Part shown: piece after piece, positions 6,703 to 14,421 of the stretch
How positions within the stretch are numbered: position 1 is the first letter of the stretch
How the letters are laid out: the number at the start of each line of letters is the position of its first letter
NCBI GenBank assembly: GCA_910586175.1
Contig: CAJUIJ010000020.1
Span: forward strand, 1 to 23,812
Reading direction: 5' to 3'
DNA from: an uncultured Muribaculaceae bacterium
GTDB lineage: Bacteria > Bacteroidota > Bacteroidia > Bacteroidales > Muribaculaceae
Length of the DNA: 23,812 bases
Position numbers and translations under genes: made by a program
The notes under the pieces: generated by a model
What the model was told of the DNA's origin: nothing
Seen by the model: only the letters and a program-made list of their open reading frames with translations
Database searches by the model: none

Positions 6703-6851
6703 TGATAAGGCTAATAGGCCTAATAAGGCTAATAGGCCTAATAAGGCTAATAGGCCTAATAAGGCTAATAGGCCTGATAGGGCTAATAGGCCTAATAAGG
6801 CTAATAGGATAGGCCTGATAAGGCTAATAGGCCTAATAAGGCTTATTGGAC
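6703..6851. repeat. 18-bp tandem repeat array downstream of yebC
   Basis: About eight copies of an 18-base unit, consensus TAATAAGGCTAATAGGCC. Copies 2-4 are identical; copies 1, 5 and 7 begin TGATA; copy 6 has a 5-base insertion; the last decays into unique sequence 15 bases before the yebC stop. Each junction contains the palindrome AGGCCT. There are no spacers, so this is not a CRISPR array. It would be transcribed as part of the yebC 3' region. Confidence 0.9.
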
Positions 6852-6866
6852 TGATGCCTGATGAGA

Positions 6867-7589
6867 CTAATCCTCGTCCTTCATGTTGTGGAAGACGTTC
6901 TGCACATCTTCGTCATCTTCAAAGCGTTCGAGGAGCTTCTCGATGTTCTCACGCTGTTCGGGAGTTACTTCCTTATAGTCAGTGGGGATGCGTTCGAACT
7001 CCGACGATACAATTTCTATGCCCTTGTCTTCAAGATATTTCTGTATGTTGTTGAACTGGTCGAATGCGCCGTATATCACCCATTCCTCTGCTTCGGGGTC
7101 CGCATCGAGTTCGGCATCGAAGTCCATAAGCTCAAGCTCGAATTCCTCCACTGCCGAAGGATCTGCCGGTTTGATGTGGAACACGCTCTTATGGTCGAAC
7201 AGGAAAGAGAGTGAGCCTTGGGTGCCGAGCGAGCCGCCATGCTTGGTGAAATAGCTGCGCACATTGGCCACGGTGCGTTGGTTATTGTCGGTGGCTGTCT
7301 CCACCACGATTGCGATGCCGAAGGGGCCATATCCTTCGTATACTATCTCCTTGTAGTCGCTTGCATCCTTGTCGGTAGCCTTCTTGATAGCCCTTTCTAT
7401 GGTGTCTTTGGGCATGTTGGCTGCCTTACCGTTTTGAATCAGCGCGCGCAGACGGGGGTTCATGTCGGGGTCGGGACCTCCGGCTTTGGCGGCTATTGTG
7501 ATTTCCTTGCCGATACGTGTGAACGTGCGGCTCATGTTGCCCCAGCGTTTCAGCTTGCGGGCCTTGCGATATTCAAATGCTCTTCCCAT
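6867..7589 (-). CDS. yebC: YebC/PmpR-family protein (transcription or translation factor)
   Basis: A 240-residue YebC/TACO1-family protein. The N-terminus MGRAFEYRKARKLKRWGNMS, followed by RTFTRIGKEITIAAKAGGPDPDMNPRLR and the conserved NMPKDTIERAIKKA block, is typical of the Bacteroidetes form. Family members have been described as DNA-binding regulators, and more recently as factors that help ribosomes at difficult sequences; the sequence does not decide between these. ATG 7589 is the natural start. It lies downstream of pheT on the same strand with 135 bases between, filled largely by three palindromic repeats, and is followed by an 18-bp array and a candidate terminator. Confidence 0.95.
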   Translation of the reverse strand: MGRAFEYRKARKLKRWGNMSRTFTRIGKEITIAAKAGGPDPDMNPRLRALIQNGKAANMPKDTIERAIKKATDKDASDYKEIVYEGYGPFGIAIVVETATDNNQRTVANVRSYFTKHGGSLGTQGSLSFLFDHKSVFHIKPADPSAVEEFELELMDFDAELDADPEAEEWVIYGAFDQFNNIQKYLEDKGIEIVSSEFERIPTDYKEVTPEQRENIEKLLERFEDDEDVQNVFHNMKDED

Positions 7590-7633
7590 TATTTTGGTTT
7601 TTTATTATTTTTCCCTGTTTAGTTTTTGCTTCT

Positions 7634-7723
7634 TTGGGGCGATTGGAAATCGCCTTTCCATTTTTGGGGCGATTGGAAATCGCCTTTCCATTTTTGGGGC
7701 GATTGGAAATCGCCTTTCCATTG
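7634..7723. repeat. Three head-to-tail 30-bp palindromic (REP-like) repeats
   Basis: Copies at 7634-7663, 7664-7693 and 7694-7723 are identical except for the last base. Each contains GGCGATTGGAAATCGCC, a 7-bp stem around GGA. The same 17-mer core occurs at 22568-22584 and, inverted, at 22522-22538. The array ends one base before the pheT stop codon. Confidence 0.95.
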
Positions 7724-7724
7724 C

Positions 7725-10208
7725 TTAGCGCAGCTGTGCACCGAGTTTTTCCACAGCTTTCACGATCTTGCCCATCACGGCATCGATTTGCTTGTCGTTG
7801 AGCGTTTTCTCGTCGTCCTGCAGTTTCATCGACACGGCGTAGCTCTTCTTACCCTCGGGAAGGTTCTTGCCTTCATACACGTCGAAGAGCTTCACCTCGC
7901 GCAGCAACTTGCGCTCTGCACCGCGTATGGCAGCTTCGATGTCGGCAAATTTCACGCTCTTGTCCACGAGCAATGCCAAGTCGCGGTCCACAGGCTGTGT
8001 GCGGGGTATCTCGGTAAATGTCACGGTGCACTTTGCCACCTGCGAATAAAGAGCCTTCCAGTTAATCTCCGCATATACCACCGGCTGCTCTATGTCGAAC
8101 TTCTTGAGCAAGCTCTTGCGCACTATGCCGAGAGAGCATATATGTTTGCCCTGTCGGGTCTCTATGTCGAGTTTGGCGGCGAATATCTCATCGCTTCCTT
8201 GAATTTGCTTCAAGGCTGCTTGATTAAGTCCAAGACGGCGGAATATATTTTCGACTACACCTTTGAGGTCATATACCGATGTCTCTTCCGCTTTGCGGTT
8301 CCAGCCACCGGGCGTGGAGCCTGTCATCCATATGCCGAGCATCGGTGTCTCGGAGTATGGTGCCAACGGACGCTCCTTGGTCGACTCCTTGGTTGGGTCG
8401 AATTCGTACACGTTGCCATATTCATAGAACTTCAAGTCGGCAGCCTTGCGGTTCACATTATGGGCTACTGACTCCAGACCTCCGTAAAGCAGTGTGCGTC
8501 GGAGCACAGAGAGTTCGCTGCTGAGCGGGTTCATAAGCTTGACGCATCCGGAGAGGGGGAGAAGTTCTGAGTCAGTGTAATAGCCTTGCGAAGTGAGGCT
8601 GTTGTTGAGAATCTCGCAGAATCCCTGGCCGGTGAGTTGCTCAGCTATGAGCTGCTGCATCTCGTGAGAGAAGTCGGTATCGGTGCGTTGCGAGAGGTTG
8701 ATATGAGCCTCTGTCTGAATCTCGACATTATTATAGCCATATATGCGGAGCACCTCCTCCACGATGTCGCAGGGACGGTACACATCCACACGATAAGTAG
8801 GCACCTTAAGGTGCAGCACGTCAGTGTTGTCAGTGGGAGTCACCTCTATTTCAAGCGCACGCAGTATAGTCTTTATAAGGTCAGCAGGAATCTCCTTGCC
8901 TATAAGGTTGTTGCAATATTTGAGTGAGAAATCGAACTCTGCCGGTTCTATATGGTTGGGGTAGATGTCAGTCACATCACCGCATATTTCGCCGCCTGCG
9001 AGCTGTTGTATCAGCACGGCAGCGAGCTTGGCTGCATAAACTGTGATATTGGGGTCTGTGCCGCGCTCGTATCTGAAAGAGGCATCGGTGGATAGGCCAT
9101 GTCTGCGGGCAGTGCGGCGCACACGCGTCGGATTGAAATATGCACTTTCGATAAAGACCGACTTGGTCTGTTCGGTCACGCCCGAGTCGAGACCGCCGAA
9201 CACACCGGCGATACACATAGGCTTCTCCGAGTCACAAATCATGAGGTCAGCCTCGCTGAGCGTGCGTTCCACGCCATCGAGTGTCGTGAACTTTGTGCCT
9301 TCCGGGCAAGTGCGCACCACAATCTCCTCTCCGGCCACATGTGCAAGGTCGAAGCAGTGAAGAGGCTGGCCAATGCCGAGGAGCACGAAGTTGGTTATAT
9401 CCACGATATTGTTGATGGGACGTTGGCCGGCACTGATGAGCAGGTTCTTCAGCCATTCGGGCGATTCTTTTACCTCCACTCCGCGGATTGTTATGCCTGA
9501 ATATCTCGGGCATCCCTGACTATCCTCCACGGTTACCTTCACGGCGCCGTCGGCACGCGAAGGTGCGAATGCCTCTACTTCGGGCACAGAGATTTCAGGC
9601 AACTCCGGAGCTCCTTCGCCCTGAGCAAGTTCACACCATTGCTTGGCCTTGAGGTCGCGGGCCACGCCATAATGGCTGGCTGCATCCACACGGTTTGGGG
9701 TAAGCTCCACTTCCAGACGCCAGTCGCTCTCCACATTGAAGTATTCCGCAGCCGGAGTGCCGGGCTTGACGTCCTCCTCAATCACTATAATACCATCGTG
9801 GCTTGTGCCGAGGCCGAGTTCATCCTCTGCGCAAATCATGCCCATAGACTCAACACCACGGATCTTTGATTTCTTAATCTTGATTTCCTTGTCGCCGTCG
9901 TAGAGCAGTGTGCCGACGGTAGCGACCACTACTGTCTGACCGGCAGCCACATTGGGGGCGCCGCAGACAATCTGCTCCGGTTTCTCTCCGCCCAAGTCTA
10001 CAGTGGTGATGTGAAGATGGTCAGAGTCAGGATGCTCCACACAGGTCAGCACCTTGCCGATGACCACTCCCCGGAGACCACCCTTGATGCTCTCCACCTC
10101 TTCTACATTGTCACACTCGAGACCCACCGATGTCAGCACGGCGGCCAGTTCCTTTGCGCTTAAATCGAAATCGATGTAACGTTTAAGCCATTTATAAGAA
10201 ATATCCAT
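7725..10208 (-). CDS. pheT: Phenylalanine--tRNA ligase beta subunit
   Basis: Beta chain of the (alphabeta)2 enzyme that charges tRNA-Phe. The 827-residue length fits bacterial PheT. Visible in order: N-terminal MDISYKWLKRYIDFDLSAKEL, an EMAP/OB-type tRNA-binding domain around residues 40-150 (HPDSDHLHITTVDLG, QIVCGAPNV), the B3/B4 editing region with NNIVDITNFVLLGIGQPLH and SVFIESAYFNP around 260-360, the B5 domain around 405-475, a catalytic-like core with MNPLSSELSVLRRTLLYGGL, and a C-terminal ferredoxin-like anticodon-binding domain (PVDRDLALLVDKSV, VKLFDVYEGKNLPEGKKSYAVSM). pheS is not adjacent in this window. Two copies of CAAATTTA on the plus strand at 10219-10239 may be promoter elements. 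Confidence 0.98.
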   Translation of the reverse strand: MDISYKWLKRYIDFDLSAKELAAVLTSVGLECDNVEEVESIKGGLRGVVIGKVLTCVEHPDSDHLHITTVDLGGEKPEQIVCGAPNVAAGQTVVVATVGTLLYDGDKEIKIKKSKIRGVESMGMICAEDELGLGTSHDGIIVIEEDVKPGTPAAEYFNVESDWRLEVELTPNRVDAASHYGVARDLKAKQWCELAQGEGAPELPEISVPEVEAFAPSRADGAVKVTVEDSQGCPRYSGITIRGVEVKESPEWLKNLLISAGQRPINNIVDITNFVLLGIGQPLHCFDLAHVAGEEIVVRTCPEGTKFTTLDGVERTLSEADLMICDSEKPMCIAGVFGGLDSGVTEQTKSVFIESAYFNPTRVRRTARRHGLSTDASFRYERGTDPNITVYAAKLAAVLIQQLAGGEICGDVTDIYPNHIEPAEFDFSLKYCNNLIGKEIPADLIKTILRALEIEVTPTDNTDVLHLKVPTYRVDVYRPCDIVEEVLRIYGYNNVEIQTEAHINLSQRTDTDFSHEMQQLIAEQLTGQGFCEILNNSLTSQGYYTDSELLPLSGCVKLMNPLSSELSVLRRTLLYGGLESVAHNVNRKAADLKFYEYGNVYEFDPTKESTKERPLAPYSETPMLGIWMTGSTPGGWNRKAEETSVYDLKGVVENIFRRLGLNQAALKQIQGSDEIFAAKLDIETRQGKHICSLGIVRKSLLKKFDIEQPVVYAEINWKALYSQVAKCTVTFTEIPRTQPVDRDLALLVDKSVKFADIEAAIRGAERKLLREVKLFDVYEGKNLPEGKKSYAVSMKLQDDEKTLNDKQIDAVMGKIVKAVEKLGAQLR

Positions 10209-10218
10209 GATGCGATCG

Positions 10219-10239
10219 CAAATTTATTTCGCAAATTTA
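10219..10239 (-). promoter_or_regulatory. Candidate -7 elements upstream of pheT
   Basis: Two minus-strand TAAATTTG boxes (10239-10232 and 10226-10219) fit TAnnTTTG. Only the upstream one has an approximate -33 element (TTGG) at a suitable distance. No terminator for the preceding kinase gene was recognised in 10240-10320. Confidence 0.35.
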
Positions 10240-10320
10240 CAAAAAAAGTTTGACATAGAGCCAACGTGACGCATATTTGTCAACGCTCTAAGCGGCTTGG
10301 CGGCGGCTTGACTCATGTTT

Positions 10321-11523
10321 TCATTTGAAAACGGGAAACTCGATGCGGAATGTTGTGCCGCGTCCAAGTTCCGAGTCTTTTATATATATGCGTCCGCCGT
10401 GATAGTCTTCCACGATTCTTTTTACGAGAGTCAATCCGAGTCCCCAGCCTCGCTTCTTGGTGGTGTATCCGGGCTTGAACACCGTTTTGAAGTTCTTGCG
10501 GGCAATGCCCTTGCCGGTGTCGGCCACCTCAATCCATGCACCACTTTTGTCGGAACCGGTGGTGATGTCGATGCTTCCTTCTCCTTGCATGGCGTCGACG
10601 GCATTTTTGGTGAGGTTTTCCATAACCCATTCAAACAGCGATCGCGAGATTTTCACGCCATGGTCGTCATCGCTGAGATGCAGTCTGATTGACACCCTGC
10701 TTGACACCCTGCTCTGCATATATTCGAGCGAGCCACGCACCGTCTCGTTCAGATACTCGAGCTGCATGTCGGGCTGCGAACCTATTTTGGAGAAGCGGTC
10801 GGCTATGGTGGACAGTCGGCGCACATCCTTGTCGAGTTCAGATGTCACTTCCGGCTCCACACCGGCAGCCTGTAGATATTCCACCCATGCCATGAGCGAC
10901 GATATCGGTGTGCCGAGCTGGTGTGCGGTCTCTTTGCTGAGTCCTACCCACACGCGGTTCTGCTCGGCGCGTTTGGTGTTGACAACCGCTAAATATAGTA
11001 TCACCGCCAGCACGAGCATTATGGCAATCTGGATATATGGATACATACTCAACCCCATCAGCAGGGTCGAATCTTCATAATATATATACTGGCTATTGCC
11101 GTCGTATAGGTCAACCCTTATGATGTGGTCGTTGTGTTCGGCCAAGTCAGCGAGCGAATGCTTGCCTCGCACTTTGTCGAGACGCTTCTGCAAGAATTGT
11201 TTGTTGCCTTCGGATAGCTCATAAAATAGCGACTTGTCGCTGTCGGTCTTGTCGGGCAATGAATAGTTGCGAAACTCGGAGATGTTGCCGTCAGCATCGC
11301 TTATCATCACCGGAATACTGTTGTTCTGGGCTATTATGGCGAGCAGGAACTCGATGTCGGAATCCACTCCGGCCTTTGCGAGCTGCTGGGTGGCGCGTGC
11401 CCATATGTTCATGCGTTCGCGCTCCTGAGCCGCCATCTCCTTGATGAGGCTGTTAGATATCAGCAGGAATGTCACGATGACGATTGCCGCCACCATAATC
11501 ACCAGCGTGCGGCCTGCACTCAT
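10321..11523 (-). CDS. Membrane sensor histidine kinase, no partner regulator nearby
   Basis: About 400 residues from ATG 11523. A first membrane helix spans roughly residues 7-25, an extracytoplasmic sensor of about 135 residues follows, then a second helix around 162-181. The dimerisation/phosphoacceptor box is SKETAHQLGTPISSL with His near 201. The ATP-binding domain has the N box ENLTKNAVDAM, G1 VADTGKGI and G2 RGWGLGL followed by VKRIVEDYHGGRI. There is no HAMP domain and no response regulator in the window, so the partner is encoded elsewhere. The frame extends to a GTG at 11541, but the ATG preceded by AGAGGGAG is preferred. It ends a co-directional run with psd, pssA, a DUF4834 gene and a HAD phosphatase, 30 bases after the last. 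Confidence 0.9.
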   Translation of the reverse strand: MSAGRTLVIMVAAIVIVTFLLISNSLIKEMAAQERERMNIWARATQQLAKAGVDSDIEFLLAIIAQNNSIPVMISDADGNISEFRNYSLPDKTDSDKSLFYELSEGNKQFLQKRLDKVRGKHSLADLAEHNDHIIRVDLYDGNSQYIYYEDSTLLMGLSMYPYIQIAIMLVLAVILYLAVVNTKRAEQNRVWVGLSKETAHQLGTPISSLMAWVEYLQAAGVEPEVTSELDKDVRRLSTIADRFSKIGSQPDMQLEYLNETVRGSLEYMQSRVSSRVSIRLHLSDDDHGVKISRSLFEWVMENLTKNAVDAMQGEGSIDITTGSDKSGAWIEVADTGKGIARKNFKTVFKPGYTTKKRGWGLGLTLVKRIVEDYHGGRIYIKDSELGRGTTFRIEFPVFK

Positions 11524-11553
11524 TCTCCCTCTTAGTTCCACAGGCTTTATGTT

Positions 11554-12387
11554 TTAAAAATCGGCGATGAACCGTGCCACGGAGTCGGATGTGTTCGGTC
11601 CGATTATTATGTCGGCAGCCTCCTTCACCTCAGGCAGTGCGTTTTCGACAGCCACTGCCACATCTGCCACCTCCATCATGGGAAGGTCGTTCACGTTGTC
11701 GCCGAAGCAGACTATGCGGTCGGCACCGGTCTGCCCGGCAAGCCGGCGCACAGCGTTTGCCTTGGTGGCTCCGGCTGCGAAGGCCTCGAGTATTCCGATT
11801 TCCTCTCCATATATGTCATGATAATACTGGGCCTTGACTCCCTCGAGGTGCTTCACCATTTCATATGCTGACCGAGCCTTGGCATCGGGCAGCATGGTGT
11901 AGAAAAGTATGGTGTTGTCGAATGTGGGCGGGAGGGTGTCGCTGCCGTCGTCTGACAAATGAAATTTCTTATACGGGCTGTTGATGCGCTGCTCGTAGAA
12001 GAGCTGCTGGATAGGCGTGAGCCGACCGCAGAGGTGATAGATGTTTATCAGGTCATCATCACCAAGGGTGAACATGTAGGTGGAAGTGTGTGAATCGCGG
12101 TATATGTCGACCAGCTTTCGCGACACTTCTTCACGCATGCGCTGTATGTGAGAGTAATGACCTGTTTTGAGATCAAACATCGCTGCACCGGTGATTACGA
12201 TGGCCGGTAGTCTCAGATCCACTTCTTTGAGTATCGGCACCACTGTGGCCGGAGTCCTTGCGGTGGCGATGCTGAACAGTTTCCCCTCGGTCACAGACTC
12301 GTTCAGAAGGTTTATGGTGTTGCGGCTCAGCATGGCGTCGGGCTGTAGCAGCGTGCCGTCAAGATCGCTTACAAACAATGTCTTCAT
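11554..12387 (-). CDS. HAD-superfamily hydrolase, Cof/type IIB
   Basis: A 277-residue Cof-like phosphatase. Motif I is SDLDGTLL at the N-terminus with the nucleophile Asp; motif II ATART follows near residue 43; the C-terminal motif FGDNVNDLPMMEVADVAVAV supplies the metal-binding aspartates. The size and insertion cap fit type IIB enzymes, which act on sugar phosphates or nucleotides; substrate cannot be told. Its ATG overlaps the stop of the DUF4834 gene (ATGA), a sign of translational coupling. Confidence 0.9.
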   Translation of the reverse strand: MKTLFVSDLDGTLLQPDAMLSRNTINLLNESVTEGKLFSIATARTPATVVPILKEVDLRLPAIVITGAAMFDLKTGHYSHIQRMREEVSRKLVDIYRDSHTSTYMFTLGDDDLINIYHLCGRLTPIQQLFYEQRINSPYKKFHLSDDGSDTLPPTFDNTILFYTMLPDAKARSAYEMVKHLEGVKAQYYHDIYGEEIGILEAFAAGATKANAVRRLAGQTGADRIVCFGDNVNDLPMMEVADVAVAVENALPEVKEAADIIIGPNTSDSVARFIADF

Positions 12388-12788
12388 GCCTTATATTCTG
12401 TATATTGCACGTCGCTCACCTGCTCCTCGTATACGATCTTGGTGGTAAATCGGTCACCTATCTCGGTCTCGTTGAATTCCACAATCTCGGAATACTCCAC
12501 ATCTACGGCCACGCTGCGCAGCAATGCGGCTGCGCTCTGTCGGGGGGCCGAATGGCGGCGTTGGTAAGATGACGCGCCGCTTTTGCGCTCACCGCGTGCT
12601 GATGTGCCGTCGGCTGCAGCCTCACGGCGGCGACGTTTCTCTTCCTTGCGCGAGGGCATGCCCATCATGCGCCGCATTGCATCCTCGGCACGGTTGGCCA
12701 TAAATTGCCCCACCATGCGCGACACAAACTTCGAAATCCAAGGCCAGCAGACCAGGACGATTATAAATATGATTAATGCGATACTCAA
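12384..12788 (-). CDS. DUF4834-family membrane protein
   Basis: A 134-residue protein of unknown function, found in Bacteroidetes. One N-terminal membrane helix (ALIIFIIVLVCWPW) is followed by a basic, low-complexity cytoplasmic segment (RKEEKRRRREAAADG to about residue 90) and an acidic C-terminus (YSEIVEFNETEIGDRF). The family name is from pattern memory. No ATG precedes the membrane helix; a TTG at 12788 is the only suitable start, and a later ATG would remove the helix. It is 72 bases after pssA and overlaps the HAD gene by four bases. Confidence 0.75.
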   Translation of the reverse strand: MSIALIIFIIVLVCWPWISKFVSRMVGQFMANRAEDAMRRMMGMPSRKEEKRRRREAAADGTSARGERKSGASSYQRRHSAPRQSAAALLRSVAVDVEYSEIVEFNETEIGDRFTTKIVYEEQVSDVQYTEYKA

Positions 12789-12860
12789 TTTATGCAGGTA
12801 AGCTAATTATCGAATCTTAAAAAAGTCAATTAAAACAACTTCATAACTCATAACTATGAC

Positions 12861-13562
12861 TTAATTCTTACTATCAAAGAGTCCGTAGAGTAGATAGGCT
12901 ATAATCAGCCACATCAATCCGGGCACGCCCATACACGCCACGAGTACAATTGCAGTGACGATAAGCAGCCAGCGCAACGCATTCCCTTTCCAACCCCAGG
13001 TCTTGAACTTCAGAGAGAATAGCTTAAGAGGGGAGACCATGAGCCAGCTCTCCACCACCAACGCAGGCACAACACACCACCATTGGCTCAGGCTCTCCAT
13101 GCCGGAGAGCATCAATGCTGAATATCCTATCCAGAAAATTGCGTTGGCAGGTATGGGCAAGCCTATGAACGAGGTGGTCTGCCGCGTGTCTATGTTGAAC
13201 TTGGCGAGACGCAATGCACCAAACACCGGAATGAGCAGTACGAACCAGCCTGTCCAGCCGGGAGCTCCCGAGATTTCGAGAGCATTATACATGATAATGG
13301 CCGGTGCAACACCGAAGCTCACGAGGTCGCAGAGCGAGTCGAGTTCCTTGCCGAGATTGGAATATGCATGGAGCAGGCGTGCCATGAAGCCGTCAAGAAA
13401 ATCAGCCACGGCCGCAATGCCAATGAAAATCCATGCCCACCGGTAAGCGGGAAGACCCCACAATTCGGAGGCTCCCTTGGAGGCGCATATTATCGACAAT
13501 ACGCCTGACGCCACATTCATGCAGGTGATAGCGTTGGGGATATTGCGTTTTATAATATTCAT
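12861..13562 (-). CDS. pssA: CDP-diacylglycerol--serine O-phosphatidyltransferase
   Basis: Makes phosphatidylserine from CDP-diacylglycerol and serine at the membrane. 233 residues from ATG 13562 with several membrane helices. The CDP-alcohol phosphotransferase motif is complete: Asp54, Asp57-Gly58, Ala61-Arg62, Gly71, Asp75 and Asp79 (seen as DFLDGFMAR then GKELDSLCD). The frame extends to a TTG at 13568 overlapping psd, but ATG 13562, two bases after the psd stop, is better. Its product is the substrate for Psd, encoded just upstream. Confidence 0.95.
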   Translation of the reverse strand: MNIIKRNIPNAITCMNVASGVLSIICASKGASELWGLPAYRWAWIFIGIAAVADFLDGFMARLLHAYSNLGKELDSLCDLVSFGVAPAIIMYNALEISGAPGWTGWFVLLIPVFGALRLAKFNIDTRQTTSFIGLPIPANAIFWIGYSALMLSGMESLSQWWCVVPALVVESWLMVSPLKLFSLKFKTWGWKGNALRWLLIVTAIVLVACMGVPGLMWLIIAYLLYGLFDSKN

Positions 13563-13564
13563 AA

Positions 13565-14230
13565 TCAATCGTTTTTAACTATTGCCAAAGGGGTGTGACC
13601 TCCTCGGGTTATATCACCGATCTTCAGCAAAATCCTGGCGTCGAGCGGCAAGTAAATATCCACCCTTGATCCAAACTTTATGAACCCAAGGTGGTCATCT
13701 ATGTCGGCCTTTTCGCCCGGACAGGCATACGTCACGATGCGGCGGGCCATGGCCCCCGCTATTTGTCTAACCACAATACGGCATCCATTGTTCATTGTGA
13801 TGCCGATAGTGCTTCGCTCATTCTCCACACTCGCCTTGGGGAGGTATGCCGAGAGGAAACGTCCGCGATGGTGTGTCACATAGTCAACGGTACCATCTAC
13901 CGGAAACCAGTTGGCATGCACATTGAGCGGTGACATGAACACCGACACCATGATGCTATCCTGCTTGAGCCATTCACCCTCATACACGCGCTCGATGGCA
14001 ACCACCTTGCCATCGACCGAACTGACCACACAATTGTCGCGTTTGCCGCGATAGTGGCGTTTGGGGCAACGGAAGAAATTGAATACGAACATATATATCG
14101 TAAACGATACAGCCGTCAATATGCCCGGAATCACATATGGGGGCATGAATAGCCATACCGGCACATTAAGTGCCAGCAGCACGATGAAGAGAAGTATGAG
14201 GATATTGGTGCCTTCGCGATGTATTTTCAC
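13565..14230 (-). CDS. psd: Phosphatidylserine decarboxylase (short, Psd type II/related)
   Basis: Decarboxylates phosphatidylserine to phosphatidylethanolamine. About 221 residues: two N-terminal membrane segments (NILILLFIVLLALNVPVWLF and VIPGILTAVSFTIYMFVF), SVDGKVVAIE, MSPLNVHANWFPVDG, and the self-cleavage site FGS at about residues 186-188, where the serine becomes the pyruvoyl cofactor. The frame opens to a GTG at 14311, but that codon lies within the promoter boxes at 14301-14332 and would precede the transcript. GTG 14230 (KIHREGTN) is therefore the better start and fits the family N-terminus. No ATG exists before the membrane segments. First gene of a run with pssA. Confidence 0.9.
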   Translation of the reverse strand: MKIHREGTNILILLFIVLLALNVPVWLFMPPYVIPGILTAVSFTIYMFVFNFFRCPKRHYRGKRDNCVVSSVDGKVVAIERVYEGEWLKQDSIMVSVFMSPLNVHANWFPVDGTVDYVTHHRGRFLSAYLPKASVENERSTIGITMNNGCRIVVRQIAGAMARRIVTYACPGEKADIDDHLGFIKFGSRVDIYLPLDARILLKIGDITRGGHTPLAIVKND

Positions 14231-14300
14231 AATTCCAATCTGTTTTTGAAATTTCAGTGACCGCTCCCTTTTTAATGGACGCTTGTTTTGTTTCAATTTG

Positions 14301-14332
14301 CAAATATACACAAATTTGTCGGGGTGTGCAAA
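14301..14332 (-). promoter_or_regulatory. Promoter of the psd-pssA operon
   Basis: Minus strand: TTTG (14332-14329), exactly 20 bases, TATATTTG (14308-14301). The -33 box is the end of the T-run of the upstream gene's terminator. Predicted start of transcription near 14294. Confidence 0.75.
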
Positions 14333-14366
14333 AAAAAGTGCCGCGCGTGATTCACGTGCGGCACTT
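14330..14366 (-). terminator. Intrinsic terminator of the large secreted-protein gene
   Basis: Minus strand: AAGTGCCGC-A-CGTG and CACG-C-GCGGCACTT form a 14-bp stem with one mismatch and a 3-base loop, followed by a run of T (14337-14331). It lies 56 bases past the stop at 14422. Confidence 0.92.
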
Positions 14367-14421
14367 GTATTGCTGATAGGGATGGTCAGGCACCCTTTGG
14401 GGATGCTCCGACCGTGGGAGA

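Noticed and set aside
6703..6851. CRISPR or replication-origin iterons
   Set aside because: No spacers, no initiator gene, and position in a 3' region; treated as a simple tandem array.
7634..7723. CRISPR-like array
   Set aside because: The repeats are contiguous with no variable spacers, only three copies, and no cas genes are nearby.
7626..8471. 281-codon plus-strand reading frame opposite pheT
   Set aside because: Its N-terminus is a translation of the 30-bp palindromic repeats and the rest mirrors pheT.
14231..14311. 27-residue N-terminal extension of psd from GTG 14311
   Set aside because: The codon lies within the -7/-33 promoter of the operon and upstream of the predicted transcript start.
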